Source of the DNA: an uncultured Oscillospiraceae bacterium
GTDB taxonomy: Bacteria > Bacillota > Clostridia > Oscillospirales > Oscillospiraceae
DNA: 46,009 bases
Direction: 5' to 3'
NCBI GenBank assembly: GCA_947599925.1
Contig: CANQFT010000017.1
Location: forward strand, 1-46,009
This document shows, one piece after another, positions 31,207 through 40,404 of this stretch. The translations under genes and the position numbers were made by a program. The notes under the pieces were generated by a model. That model was not told where the DNA came from and searched no databases. It was given only the letters and a program-made list of their open reading frames with translations. Each line of letters starts with the position of its first letter. Positions within the stretch are counted from its first letter, which is position 1.

Positions 31207-33131
31207 AGGGTCTCCAACTCCTTCATCCAGAGAGTCGCCACCCCGTCGGCGGGCATCCGCCAGCTGCCCCGGGGCGAGAGGTCCACCGTGCCCACCTTGG
31301 GGCCGTCGGGCATGGCCTGGCGCTTGAACTGCTGGGAGAAAAAGCGGCGGTAGAAGGTCTTGAGCCATTTCAGGACGGTCTGGCGGTCATAGTCGCCGGC
31401 AAAGGCGTACTCCGCCAGCCGCAGGACCTTCCGGGGCGGGAAGCCCCAGCGCACGGCGTAGTAGAGGAAGAAGTCATGGAGCTCGTAGGGCCCCACCAGG
31501 TCCTCGGTCCGCTGGCTGATCTCCCCGTTTTCCGCCGGCAGCAGTTCCGGCGACACGGGGGTGGCCAGAATGTCGGCCAGGGTCTGGGCCAGCGCGGCGT
31601 CGCCGCAGGTCCGGGCGGCGTGGTCCACCACGTACCGCACCAGGGTCTTGGGGATGGAGGCGTTGACGCCGTACATACTCATCTGGTCGCCGTTGTAGGT
31701 ACACCAGCCCAGGGCCAGCTCGGAGAGGTCGCCGGTGCCCACCACCAGACCGCCCAGCTGGTTGGCCAGGTCCATGAGCACCTGGGTCCGCTCCCTGGCC
31801 TGGACGTTCTCAAAGGTCACGTCGTGGTTTTCCGGGTCCTGGCCGATGTCGGCAAAGTGCTGGTTCACTGCCTTGGTGATGTCCACCGTTTTCAGCTCTG
31901 CCCCCAGCCTCCGGGCCAGCACCTCGGCGTTGGAGCGGGTTCGCTTGGTGGTGCCGAAACAGGGCATGGTGACGCAGAGCAGTTCGCTCCGGGGCCTGCC
32001 CAGAAGGTCCAGCGCCCGCACGGTGATGAGCGCGGCCAGGGTGCTGTCCAGCCCGCCGGAGAGCCCCAGAACAGGCCGGGGAAAGCCCGTGTGTTCCAGC
32101 CGCTTGGCAAGGCCCAGGGCGGCGATGTGCAGAATGTCCTGGCACCGCTCCGAGCGCTCGGCCTCATCGGTGGGGACAAAGGGGTCTTTGGCGATGGGCC
32201 GGGTCAGAACGGTTTCCGTCAGCGCGAAGGGGCCGCGCTCGTCATCGTAACAGCCCCACGCGTCAACGTCCCTCCGGCCGCAGGGGAAGGTATTGATCCG
32301 CCGGCGCTCATAGGCCAGCTTCTCCACGTCGATCTCGGTGACGGTCAACCCCGTGCGGTAGCGGCTCTCCGCCAGGATGGTCCCGTTTTCGGCGATCATG
32401 TTGTGTCCGGCAAAGACCAGGTCGGAGGTGGACTCCCCCTCTCCGGCGTCGGCGTAGACGTAGGCGCAGCCGCACCGGGCCGACTGGCTCCGCACCAGCT
32501 GGCGGCGGTAGGCCGCCTTGCCGATGACCTCGTCGGAGGCGGAGAGGTTCAAGATCAAAGTAGCTCCTCCGGCGCACAGGCCGCTGGAGGGCGGGTCGCA
32601 CGCCCACAGGTCCTCGCAGATCTCCACGCCGATGCGGAGGTCGGGAATGTCCTCGTGGAGCATGATGATCTGGCCCGGACCGGTGACGAAACCACCCTGT
32701 CCGCAAAGGGTCCCCCAACGGCTGTGGTCCTCCACGGGGGTGAACCACCGCCCCTCGTAGAACTCGCCGTAGTTGGGGATATGGGTCTTGGTCACAACAG
32801 ACAAGACCGTCCCCTTGTGTATGACCACAGCGCAGTTGCACAGCTTTCCCTCGTGGCGGACCGGCATCCCGACCGCCGCCACCACGTCCGCGCCCTTGGT
32901 CTCCTCCAGGACGCGCCCCAGGGCGCGCTCCGCCCCATCCAGCAGCGCGGGCTGGAAAAAGAGGTCGCCGCAGGTGTACCCGGTGAGGCACAGCTCCGGA
33001 AAGGCCATGACCCTGACCCCCAGGGCGGCGGCCTCTTTGATCAGGGCGGCGATCTGGGTGGCGTTGTAGTCGCAGTCCGCCACGCGGATCTTGGGCGTGG
33101 CGGCCGCTACCTTCACAAAACCGTCTCTCAT
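31203..33131 (-). CDS. nadE: Glutamine-dependent NAD+ synthetase
   Basis: NadE converts nicotinic acid adenine dinucleotide to NAD+, using ammonia from glutamine. The 642-residue protein combines an N-terminal nitrilase-type glutaminase with the triad Glu46 (FPELCLTG), Lys115 (TKTHIPNY) and Cys172 (VEICEDLW), and a C-terminal synthetase with the PP-loop SGGLDST near 365-372 and [17 protein letters not shown]. Both activities look intact. AGGAGGAGG precedes the ATG; the larger frame from 33266 crosses the gap and proA. It lies 25 bases after proA and ends on the GTG of chrA. Confidence 0.96.
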   Translation of the reverse strand: MRDGFVKVAAATPKIRVADCDYNATQIAALIKEAAALGVRVMAFPELCLTGYTCGDLFFQPALLDGAERALGRVLEETKGADVVAAVGMPVRHEGKLCNCAVVIHKGTVLSVVTKTHIPNYGEFYEGRWFTPVEDHSRWGTLCGQGGFVTGPGQIIMLHEDIPDLRIGVEICEDLWACDPPSSGLCAGGATLILNLSASDEVIGKAAYRRQLVRSQSARCGCAYVYADAGEGESTSDLVFAGHNMIAENGTILAESRYRTGLTVTEIDVEKLAYERRRINTFPCGRRDVDAWGCYDDERGPFALTETVLTRPIAKDPFVPTDEAERSERCQDILHIAALGLAKRLEHTGFPRPVLGLSGGLDSTLAALITVRALDLLGRPRSELLCVTMPCFGTTKRTRSNAEVLARRLGAELKTVDITKAVNQHFADIGQDPENHDVTFENVQARERTQVLMDLANQLGGLVVGTGDLSELALGWCTYNGDQMSMYGVNASIPKTLVRYVVDHAARTCGDAALAQTLADILATPVSPELLPAENGEISQRTEDLVGPYELHDFFLYYAVRWGFPPRKVLRLAEYAFAGDYDRQTVLKWLKTFYRRFFSQQFKRQAMPDGPKVGTVDLSPRGSWRMPADGVATLWMKELETL

Positions 33132-33156
33132 GGTAAGACCTCCTCCTGGATGTGGG

Positions 33157-34404
33157 TCAGACCCGGACCTGGCCGCTGCCCCGCACCAGGAACTTGGTGG
33201 AGGTAAGGGCCTCCAGGCCCATGGGCCCGCGGGCGTGGAGCTTCTGGGTGGAGATGCCGATCTCACAGCCCAGGCCGAAGCACCCGCCGTCGGTGAAGCG
33301 GGTGGAGGCGTTGACGTACACCGCCGCGGCGTCCACCTCGTTCAAAAACCGCTGGGCGGCGGCGTAGTCCTGGGTGACGATGGCCTCGGAGTGGCCGGTG
33401 CCGTGGGCGGCGATAAAGGCCAGGGCCTCGTCCAGCCCGGCGACCTCCCTGCAGGCCAGGATATAGTCGCCGTACTCCCTGTCCCAGTCCTCCTCCGCGG
33501 CGGGCTGGGCGCCGGGAAGCCGCGCCAGGGTAGCGGCGTCGGCCCGGAGTTCCACATTTTTCTCCGCCAGCCGGGGCAGGGCGGCGGCCCAGAACCTCTC
33601 CGCCACGTCCTGGTGGACCAGCACGCACTCGGCGGCGTTGCACACGCTGGGGCGGGAACACTTGGCGTTATAGAGGATGTCGGCGGCCATGACCGGGTCC
33701 GCGGCGGCGTCCACATAAATGTGGCAAACGCCCTCGCCGGTGCGGATCACCGGGACGCGGGAGTTGGCGCTCACCGATCGGATGAGCCCCGCGCCGCCGC
33801 GGGGAATGAGCACGTCCAGGTGCTCGGTGAGCTCCATCATGGCCGTGGCGCTGGAGCGGTCCGGGTCCTCCACCACCTGAAGGGCTCCGGCGGGCAGACC
33901 CCGCGCTGTCAGGGCCTCGCCCATGATCCGCCCCAGGCACAGGTTGCTGTTCCGGGCCTCCTTGCCGCCCCGGAGGAGGGCGGCGTTGCCCGACTTGAGG
34001 CACAGGGCGGCGGCGTCGGCGGTGACGTTGGGCCGGGCCTCGTAGATGATGCCCACCACGCCCAGAGGCACCCGGATCTGGCTCACCTCCAGACCGTTTT
34101 CCAAAACGCTGCCCCGGACCGTCTGGCCAACAGGGTCGGGCAGGGCGGCCACGGCCCGGATGCCCTCGGCCATGGCCCGGACCCGGTCCTCTGTCAGCGC
34201 CAGCCGGTCCAGCAGGGCGGGGCGCAGCCCCGCCGCCCGGCCCGCCTCCAAGTCCTGGGCGTTGGCGGCCAGGATCTCTTGGGCGCTGGTCTCCAGCGCG
34301 GCGGCCAGCGCCGCCAGCGCGGTGTTTTTCTCAGCGGTGGACAGCGCCGCCAGCGCGGGGGCCGCGGCTTTGCAGAGGGCCGCCTGTTCCAACACGGTTT
34401 TCAT
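33157..34404 (-). CDS. proA: Gamma-glutamyl phosphate reductase
   Basis: ProA is the NADPH-dependent second step of proline synthesis, giving glutamate 5-semialdehyde. The 415-residue aldehyde-dehydrogenase-fold protein has the family markers GVVGIIYEARPNVT, LLRGGKEA and the catalytic Cys in SVCNAAECVLVH near residue 255. Its ATG overlaps the proB stop (ATGA, 34401-34404), so the two subunits of the unstable gamma-glutamyl phosphate path are made together. Confidence 0.96.
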   Translation of the reverse strand: MKTVLEQAALCKAAAPALAALSTAEKNTALAALAAALETSAQEILAANAQDLEAGRAAGLRPALLDRLALTEDRVRAMAEGIRAVAALPDPVGQTVRGSVLENGLEVSQIRVPLGVVGIIYEARPNVTADAAALCLKSGNAALLRGGKEARNSNLCLGRIMGEALTARGLPAGALQVVEDPDRSSATAMMELTEHLDVLIPRGGAGLIRSVSANSRVPVIRTGEGVCHIYVDAAADPVMAADILYNAKCSRPSVCNAAECVLVHQDVAERFWAAALPRLAEKNVELRADAATLARLPGAQPAAEEDWDREYGDYILACREVAGLDEALAFIAAHGTGHSEAIVTQDYAAAQRFLNEVDAAAVYVNASTRFTDGGCFGLGCEIGISTQKLHARGPMGLEALTSTKFLVRGSGQVRV

Positions 34405-35207
34405 GCCTCCGTCCCCCTTTTCGCCACAAAGCGGGTGCCCACAGCCCGGCCCGCCACGATGTCGTAGAGCCGCTCCGGGTGGGCGCCGTGGGTAATGACC
34501 ATGTCACAGCCCTTGGCGGTGGCCACCTGCGCGGCGGCGAGTTTGGTGGTCATGCCCCCGGTGCCCCACTTGCTGCCCGTGCCGCCGGCCAGGGCCCATA
34601 TCCTCTCGTCGATCTCCGTGACGGTGGTCAACAGCCGGGCCGCCGGGTCCTGGTGTGGGTCGGAGTCAAAGAGCCCGTCAATGTCGCTCAAAAGCACCAG
34701 CAGGTCCGCTCCGCAAAGGCCGGCCACGATGGCGGAGAGGGTGTCGTTGTCCCCCAGCACCTTGGCCGAGCCGGTCTCGATCTCGGCGGAGGAGGTGGAG
34801 TCGTTTTCGTTCACCACCGGGATACAGCCCAGCTCCACCAGCGCGGAGAAGGTCTCGGACAGGTGGTGGGCCCGGCCCGGATCGGCCACGTCCTCGGCGG
34901 TGAGCAAGATCTGCGCCACCGTGCGGCCATACTCCCCAAAGAGCTTGTCGTAGAGGTGCATCATCTCGCACTGGCCCACGGCGGCCACCGCCTGCTTCAC
35001 CCGCAGTTCCGCGGGCCGCTGGGCCAGCTTGAGCTTGCCCGTGCCGATGCCGATGGCCCCGGAGGAGACCAGCACCACCTGGTGGCCCATGTTGGCCAGG
35101 TCGCTGAGCACCCGGGCCAGGTGGTCCATGTTGGCCAGATTCAGCGTGCCATTGTCCCTGGTCAGGGTGGAAGTCCCCACCTTGACGACAATGTGTAGCG
35201 GTTTCAT
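34401..35207 (-). CDS. proB: Glutamate 5-kinase, without PUA domain
   Basis: ProB phosphorylates glutamate and is the first enzyme of proline synthesis and the point of feedback control. The 268-residue protein has the amino-acid-kinase fold (HIVVKVGTSTL near the N-terminus, SSGAIGIG, VVNENDS, GDNDTLSA, GTGGMTTKLAAA). It ends with the kinase, lacking the C-terminal PUA domain found in the longer form. It has GGGAGTG before the ATG and its own promoter, and opens the five-gene unit proB-proA-nadE-chrA-chrA. Confidence 0.95.
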   Translation of the reverse strand: MKPLHIVVKVGTSTLTRDNGTLNLANMDHLARVLSDLANMGHQVVLVSSGAIGIGTGKLKLAQRPAELRVKQAVAAVGQCEMMHLYDKLFGEYGRTVAQILLTAEDVADPGRAHHLSETFSALVELGCIPVVNENDSTSSAEIETGSAKVLGDNDTLSAIVAGLCGADLLVLLSDIDGLFDSDPHQDPAARLLTTVTEIDERIWALAGGTGSKWGTGGMTTKLAAAQVATAKGCDMVITHGAHPERLYDIVAGRAVGTRFVAKRGTEA

Positions 35208-35239
35208 GTCCCCATCACTCCCATAATAATAGCCAAATT

Positions 35240-35268
35240 ATTTTACCACTTTTGTCCGCATTTGTCTA
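35240..35268 (-). promoter_or_regulatory. Promoter of the proBA-nadE-chrA unit
   Basis: On the minus strand TAGACA (35268-35263), 17 bases, TAAAAT (35245-35240), with TG one base upstream of the -10. It is divergent from the trmL promoter in an AT-rich 130-base gap. Confidence 0.75.
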
Positions 35269-35314
35269 TCCTGGGAAATTTGTTAAATTATTTATAATTT
35301 TCTCCACAAATGCC

Positions 35315-35343
35315 TTGATTTAGCAGGGGGAATATATTATAAT
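35315..35343 (+). promoter_or_regulatory. Promoter of the trmL-pgk-tpiA-gpmI unit
   Basis: TTGATT (35315-35320), 17 bases, TATAAT (35338-35343). The last bases of the -10 form the first ATG of the open frame, so that ATG cannot be on the transcript. Confidence 0.85.
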
Positions 35344-35374
35344 GGCGTGCGGTCAAGAAGGAGGGCGAGGGCGC

Positions 35375-35869
35375 GTGGTAAACATCGTGCTGGTGGAGCC
35401 GGAGATCCCCCAAAACTGCGGCAACATCGCCAGGACCTGCGTGCTCACCGGGAGCCGTCTCCATCTGGTGGGGCCTCTGGGGTTCGACGTCAGCGACAGC
35501 GCCGTGGCCCGGAACATGAAGCGGTGCGGTCTGGACTACTGGCCCCGGCTGGATGTGGTGGTTTACGAAAACCTTGAGGAATTTTTCCGCAAAAATCAAC
35601 CCGCCGACATCTGGCTGGCCACCACCAAGGCCCCGCGGCGGTATGACAAGGTATCCTACCGCGACGGCTGCTTTCTCCTCTTTGGCAAGGAATCGGCGGG
35701 GCTGCCCCAGGCGCTTCGCCAGCGGTACCGGGACCGGTGCGTCCGCATCCCCATGCTGCCCGGCGAGCGCAGCCTGAACCTCTCCAACTCTGTTGCCGTG
35801 ATGGTATACGAAGCCTTGCGGCAGTTGGACTTCCCAGGTTTCCAAGACCTGGGCGAAATGATCGGTTGA
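35375..35869 (+). CDS. trmL: tRNA (cytidine/uridine-2'-O-)-methyltransferase TrmL
   Basis: TrmL methylates the ribose of the wobble base (position 34) of certain tRNAs. The 164-residue SPOUT-class enzyme has the trefoil-knot motifs LVEPEIPQNCGNIART, LFGKESAGLP and IPMLPGERSLNLSNSVAVM. I chose the GTG at 35375, after AAGGAGG with good spacing, since the ATG at 35342 is part of the -10. It is the first gene of the glycolytic unit; the reason for this pairing is not clear, though fast growth needs both. Confidence 0.93.
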   Translation: MVNIVLVEPEIPQNCGNIARTCVLTGSRLHLVGPLGFDVSDSAVARNMKRCGLDYWPRLDVVVYENLEEFFRKNQPADIWLATTKAPRRYDKVSYRDGCFLLFGKESAGLPQALRQRYRDRCVRIPMLPGERSLNLSNSVAVMVYEALRQLDFPGFQDLGEMIG

Positions 35870-35893
35870 CCAAGGAAAGGAGTGCCAGTTACC

Positions 35894-37168
35894 ATGAACT
35901 ACAACAAAAAGACTGTCAAGGACGTGGACGTGCAGGGCAAGAAGGTCCTTCTGCGCTGCGACTTCAACGTGCCCCAGGACAAGGAGGGCAACATCACCGA
36001 CGACAAGCGCATCCGCGCCGCCCTGCCCACCATCCAGTACCTGCTGGACAACGGCGCCGCCGTCATCGCCTGCTCCCATCTGGGCAAGCCGGAGCCCAAC
36101 TTTGACAAGTGGGTGAAAAAGCAGACCGAGAAGGGCAAGGACCCGGCCACCTTGACCCAGGAGAAGTGGGAAAAGACCATGGCCGCCCTCACCCTGGCCC
36201 CCGTGGCCAAGCGGCTCTCCGAGCTGCTGGGTAAGGATGTGACCCTGGCCGCCGACACCGTGGGCCCCGACGCCCAGGCCAAGGCCGCCGCCCTCCAGCC
36301 CGGCCAGGTGCTGTTGCTGGAGAACACCCGCTTCAACAAGGGCGAGACCAAGAACGACCCCGACTTCGCCAAGGCCCTGGCCGCTCTGGCCGGGAGCGAC
36401 GGCGTGTACGTCTCCGACGCCTTTGGCGCCGTCCACCGCGCCCACGCCTCCACCGCCGGCGTGGCCAACTACCTGCCCGCCGTGTCCGGCTTCCTCATCC
36501 AGAAGGAGCTGGAGATCATCGGCGGGGCCCTGGCCGCCCCCAAGCGTCCCCTGGTGGCCATTCTGGGCGGGGCCAAGGTCAGCTCCAAGATCGGGGTCAT
36601 CAACAACCTGCTGGAGATCGCCGACACCGTCATCATCGGCGGCGGCATGAGCTACACCTTCTCCGCCGCCGAGGGCGGCAAGGTGGGCAACTCCCTGCTG
36701 GAAGAGGACTGGGAGGACTACGCCAACCAGATGGTCCAGAAGGCCAAGGAAAAGGGCGTGAAACTGCTGCTGCCGGTGGACACCGTCTGCGGCGACAAGT
36801 TTGACGCCGAGGCCGCCCAGCAGACCGTCAAGGCCGGGGAGATCCCCGACGGCTGGGAAGGCATGGACATCGGCCCGGAGACCATCAAGCTCTACTGCGA
36901 CGCGGTGGCCGACGCGGGCACCGTCATCTGGAACGGCCCCATGGGCGTCTTTGAGTTCCCCCGCTTCGCCGTGGGCACCAAGGCGGTGGCCGAGGCCCTG
37001 AGCAAGACCAGCGCCATCACCATCATCGGCGGCGGCGACAGCGCGGCCGCGGTCCAGCAGCTGGGCTACGCCGACAAGATGACCCACATCTCCACCGGCG
37101 GCGGGGCCAGCCTGGAGTTCATGGAGGGCAAGGAGCTGCCCGGCGTGGCCTGCCTGCTGGACGCCTGA
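35894..37168 (+). CDS. pgk: Phosphoglycerate kinase
   Basis: Pgk makes ATP from 1,3-bisphosphoglycerate in lower glycolysis. The 424-residue protein has the N-terminal substrate motif RCDFNVP, the ENTRF motif, and the nucleotide-binding Gly-rich motifs ILGGAKV and [10 protein letters not shown], ending with STGGGASLE. It is about 30 residues longer than the usual 390-395; the extra piece lies after SHLGKPE (about residues 62-90, charged). The ATG at 35894 has AAAGGAG 11 bases upstream; a GTG at 35882 would add four residues. The gap to tpiA is 34 bases. Confidence 0.97.
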   Translation: MNYNKKTVKDVDVQGKKVLLRCDFNVPQDKEGNITDDKRIRAALPTIQYLLDNGAAVIACSHLGKPEPNFDKWVKKQTEKGKDPATLTQEKWEKTMAALTLAPVAKRLSELLGKDVTLAADTVGPDAQAKAAALQPGQVLLLENTRFNKGETKNDPDFAKALAALAGSDGVYVSDAFGAVHRAHASTAGVANYLPAVSGFLIQKELEIIGGALAAPKRPLVAILGGAKVSSKIGVINNLLEIADTVIIGGGMSYTFSAAEGGKVGNSLLEEDWEDYANQMVQKAKEKGVKLLLPVDTVCGDKFDAEAAQQTVKAGEIPDGWEGMDIGPETIKLYCDAVADAGTVIWNGPMGVFEFPRFAVGTKAVAEALSKTSAITIIGGGDSAAAVQQLGYADKMTHISTGGGASLEFMEGKELPGVACLLDA

Positions 37169-37202
37169 GCGCGAGTTGGATAAGGAAAGGATGTTTTGAA
37201 CT

Positions 37203-37976
37203 ATGAACCGTCGTTATCGCAAGACCATCATCGCCGGCAACTGGAAGATGAACAAGACCATCAGCGAGACCAAGGCCTATGCCGATGTCATGAAGAATAT
37301 GCTGGGCAAGCCCAAGTGGTGCGAGGCCGTGATCCTGGTGCCGCCGGTGAACCTCCAGGCCGCGGTCCGGGCCTTTAAGGACGTCAAGATCTCCGTGGGC
37401 ACGGAGAACTGCCACTATGAGCTCAACGGCGCCTTCACCGGCGAATGTTCCGCCGACATGGTCAAGGAGGCGGGGGCCAAATACGTGGTCCTGGGCCACT
37501 CCGAGCGCCGGGCCTACTACAACGAGACCGACATGGACGTGAACAAGAAAATGCACGCCGCTCTGCGCTCCGGCCTGCGCCCCATCCTCTGCGTGGGCGA
37601 GAGCCTGGAGGAGCGGGAGCTGGGCGTGACCACGGAGAAGATCACCTACCAGATCAAGTGCGCCCTCTCCGGCATCACCGCCGAGCAGATCCGCCGCGTG
37701 GTCATCGCCTACGAGCCCATCTGGGCCATCGGCACGGGCAAGACCGCCACCCCCTCTCAGGCCGCGGAGGTCTGCGGCGCCATCCGCACCCTCATCCGCA
37801 AGAGCTACGGCGCCCGCGTGGCCCGGAGTATGTCCATCCTCTATGGCGGCTCCATGAACGCCAAGAACGCCGCCGAGCTGCTGGCCAACGAGGACATTGA
37901 CGGCGGCCTCATCGGCGGGGCCAGCCTGGACCCGGAAGCCTTCCTCACCATCATCAACGCTTCCAACCAGGACTAA
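37203..37976 (+). CDS. tpiA: Triose-phosphate isomerase
   Basis: TpiA interconverts dihydroxyacetone phosphate and glyceraldehyde 3-phosphate. The 257-residue TIM barrel has all active-site parts: Asn13 and Lys15 in GNWKMNKT, His99 in LGHSERR, Glu171 in AYEPIWAIGTG, and the phosphate loop YGGSMNAKN. GGAAAGGATG lies upstream of the ATG. The 101-base gap to gpmI holds a hairpin (GGGCCCGG...CCGGGCC with inner GGCGAC/GTCGCC) without a T-run, which may adjust mRNA stability. Confidence 0.97.
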   Translation: MNRRYRKTIIAGNWKMNKTISETKAYADVMKNMLGKPKWCEAVILVPPVNLQAAVRAFKDVKISVGTENCHYELNGAFTGECSADMVKEAGAKYVVLGHSERRAYYNETDMDVNKKMHAALRSGLRPILCVGESLEERELGVTTEKITYQIKCALSGITAEQIRRVVIAYEPIWAIGTGKTATPSQAAEVCGAIRTLIRKSYGARVARSMSILYGGSMNAKNAAELLANEDIDGGLIGGASLDPEAFLTIINASNQD

Positions 37977-38077
37977 AAGAAAACAGACCGCAAGGGCCCG
38001 GACGGAGGGGCGACTGTGTCGCCGCGAAGCCGGGCCGTTGTGTGCCCAGTTTCCGCAACAATGGGAGGTAAATCAAT

Positions 38078-39604
38078 ATGAGCAAAAAACCCACTGTATT
38101 GGTCATTATGGACGGCTTTGGCCTCACCGCGCCGGACAAGGGCAACGCCGTGGCCGCGGCCAGGACCCCCAACCTGGACGCCCTCTTCGCCCAAAACCCC
38201 GTGAGCAAGTTGTCCGCCTCCGGCCTGGACGTGGGTCTGCCCGACGGTCAGATGGGCAACTCCGAGGTGGGCCACACCAACATCGGCGCGGGCCGGGTGG
38301 TGTTCCAGGACCTGCCCAAGATCACCAAGGCCATCCAGGACGGGGACTTCTTTGAAAACCCCGCCTACAAAGAGGCTATGCTGGCGGCCAAGGACGCGGG
38401 CCGGGCGGTACACATCTACGGCCTCATGTCCAACGGCGGCGTCCACAGCCACATCACCCACATCCAGGCCGCTGTGAAAATGGCCCACGACCTGGGCTGT
38501 CCCAAGATCTTTGTCCACTGCTTCATGGATGGCCGGGACGTTCCCCCCACCTCCGGCAAGAGCTTCGTGGCCCAGATGAAGGAGACCTGCGACCAGTATG
38601 GCGCCCAGATCGCCACCATCTCCGGCCGGTACTACGCCATGGACCGGGACACCAACTGGGACCGCGTGGAAAAGGCCTACGCCGCCATGGTCTACGGCGA
38701 GAGCGCCCAGCGCTTCATCGGCGATCCGGTGGGGGCCATGCAGGCCAGCTACGACGCCGGCGTCACCGATGAGTTCGTGGTCCCCGTCATCACCGCCGAG
38801 GGCGCGGAAATTGGCGAGGGCGACGCCGTTATCTTTATGAACTTCCGCCCAGACCGGGCCAGGGAGATCACCCGCACGCTGGTGGACCCGGACTTCCAGG
38901 GCTTTGTGCGGAAAAAGGGCTTCTTCCCCCTCCACTACGTCTGCACCACCTCTTACGACGCCTCCATGCCCAACGTCACCGTGGCCTTCCCCAAGGAGAG
39001 CCTGGACAACATTTTCGGCGAGTATCTCAGTCAGCTGGGCAAGACCCAGCTGCGGATCGCCGAGACCGAGAAGTACGCCCATGTGACCTTCTTCTTCAAC
39101 GGCGGCGTGGAGACCGTATTCCCCGGCGAGGACCGGGTGCTCATCCCCTCTCCCAAGGTGGCCACCTACGACCTCCAGCCGGAGATGTCCGCCCCCGCCG
39201 TCACCGACGCGGTGGTGGAGCGCATCGAGAGCGGCGCCTACGACGTGGTCATCCTCAACTTCGCCAACTGCGACATGGTGGGCCACACCGGCGTCTTTGA
39301 CGCGGCGGTGAAGGCGGTGGAGACGGTGGACACCGGCGTGGGCCGCGTGGTGGAGGCCGTGAGGAAGTTGGACGGGGTGTGCTTCATCACCGCCGACCAC
39401 GGCAACGCCGAGCAGATGCTCCAGGCCGACGGCGTCTCCCCGCAGACCGCCCACACCACCAACCTGGTGCCCTTCTGCGCCGTGGGCCTGCCCGGTGTGA
39501 AGCTCCGGGACGGCCGCCTGTGCGACATCGTGCCCACCATGCTGGACGCCATGGGCCTGCCCCAGCCCAAGGAGATGACCGGCCAGAGCCTGCTGGTGAA
39601 GTGA
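38078..39604 (+). CDS. gpmI: 2,3-bisphosphoglycerate-independent phosphoglycerate mutase
   Basis: GpmI moves the phosphate between C3 and C2 of glycerate without a bisphosphate cofactor, using two Mn(II). In the 508-residue protein, the alkaline-phosphatase-type core has Asp12 (MDGFG) and the nucleophile Ser62 in GNSEVGHTNIGAGR, with further metal ligands in FANCDMVGHTG and TADHGNAEQM. GGGAGGT precedes the ATG. It ends the unit trmL-pgk-tpiA-gpmI. Mn-dependent GpmI is known in Bacillus for pH sensitivity linked to sporulation. Confidence 0.97.
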   Translation: MSKKPTVLVIMDGFGLTAPDKGNAVAAARTPNLDALFAQNPVSKLSASGLDVGLPDGQMGNSEVGHTNIGAGRVVFQDLPKITKAIQDGDFFENPAYKEAMLAAKDAGRAVHIYGLMSNGGVHSHITHIQAAVKMAHDLGCPKIFVHCFMDGRDVPPTSGKSFVAQMKETCDQYGAQIATISGRYYAMDRDTNWDRVEKAYAAMVYGESAQRFIGDPVGAMQASYDAGVTDEFVVPVITAEGAEIGEGDAVIFMNFRPDRAREITRTLVDPDFQGFVRKKGFFPLHYVCTTSYDASMPNVTVAFPKESLDNIFGEYLSQLGKTQLRIAETEKYAHVTFFFNGGVETVFPGEDRVLIPSPKVATYDLQPEMSAPAVTDAVVERIESGAYDVVILNFANCDMVGHTGVFDAAVKAVETVDTGVGRVVEAVRKLDGVCFITADHGNAEQMLQADGVSPQTAHTTNLVPFCAVGLPGVKLRDGRLCDIVPTMLDAMGLPQPKEMTGQSLLVK

Positions 39605-39648
39605 CCGCCCGCCTGACCGGGAACGTGGCAGGGCTGTAAAACAGCGCG

Positions 39649-39696
39649 AAAAAGACCGTTGACCACCGGCGACCCGCCGCGTCAACGGTCTTTTTT
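39649..39696. terminator. Terminator after gpmI, also facing the lipoprotein gene
   Basis: AAAAAGACCGTTGAC (39649-39663) pairs with its complement (39681-39696), with TTTTTT after it and an A-run before it. An inner GGCG-AC-CCGCC adds to the loop. Confidence 0.93.
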
Positions 39697-39742
39697 CAGC
39701 CTTGTGCCGCAAGGGAATGTCAACAAACGGGAAGATATATAA

Positions 39743-40198
39743 CTATGGCAGTTCGCTTTCATTCACAGGCGTTGCTTCGAGTTCCGTATCCAGATCATCC
39801 CAATACGCGCCAATATCCGCGCTTGTGAAATACTCAAAATTGCCTGTTTCCGATTTCAACTTACCGCTCTTGACGCCATTGCAGACGTAAATCAATTCGT
39901 AGCTTGTTCCATCTAAAAGGTTAAATCTAAAGCTGGTCACATCTGCTCCTGCGGTTTCTTCAACTTTTTTGTCTTTTAACGATAGCCCCTCGAACATTTC
40001 ATATAGGGCGCTTATATCGCTTTCTGCGGTGACTACTTTCTTTTCCGCTGATACCGGCGCTCCCGCATAGTGATACATTTCAATCTTTTCAACATCTCCG
40101 ACCTCAAATGGAAAATCGATATTAGCCGTTTTTCCGCTGCAACCGACCAGGCCCAGAAATAAAACCATCAAGGAAATCAAAGCGATCGCTTTTTTCAT
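39743..40198 (-). CDS. Lipoprotein of unknown function
   Basis: A 151-residue product with a lipoprotein signal (lipobox LGLVGC, modified Cys at 20) and a single globular domain: EVGDVEKIEMYHYAGAP, YEMFEGLSL, TSFRFNLLDGTSYELIYVCN (landmarks only). I do not recognise the family. AAGGAGT about ten bases upstream supports the ATG at 40198. The base composition is clearly more AT-rich than in neighbouring genes. The frame continues upstream into a zinc-ribbon-like remnant with no stop, so a longer 194-residue product from 40327 cannot be ruled out. Confidence 0.75.
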   Translation of the reverse strand: MKKAIALISLMVLFLGLVGCSGKTANIDFPFEVGDVEKIEMYHYAGAPVSAEKKVVTAESDISALYEMFEGLSLKDKKVEETAGADVTSFRFNLLDGTSYELIYVCNGVKSGKLKSETGNFEYFTSADIGAYWDDLDTELEATPVNESELP

Positions 40199-40327
40199 AT
40201 CAGCATACTCCTTATCCACTTTTGCGGCCAGCCCAAAAGGGCAGGGTGGTTGCAGGACGTTGCCGAAGCCGCCGGTGAAGGAGAAGTCCTCCTCCATGTC
40301 GGCCCCACATCTGATACATTTCCGCAT
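40199..40327 (-). pseudogene. Truncated zinc-ribbon protein, in frame with the lipoprotein
   Basis: From the ATG at 40327 (after AAGGAG, nine bases) the frame reads MRKCIRCGADMEEDFSFTGG and then FGNVLQPPCPF, which looks like the start of a small CxxC zinc-ribbon protein whose second Cys pair is missing. It has no stop before the lipoprotein start, and the SD of the lipoprotein gene lies inside it. A deletion that joined a zinc-ribbon gene to the lipoprotein gene would explain this. Confidence 0.45.
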
Positions 40328-40404
40328 GGTCATACACTCCTTTTTATTATGATGAATGTCCGAACGCGCTCCGAGGCAGGATAGCCAGGGCCCGTCCCGC
40401 GTCC

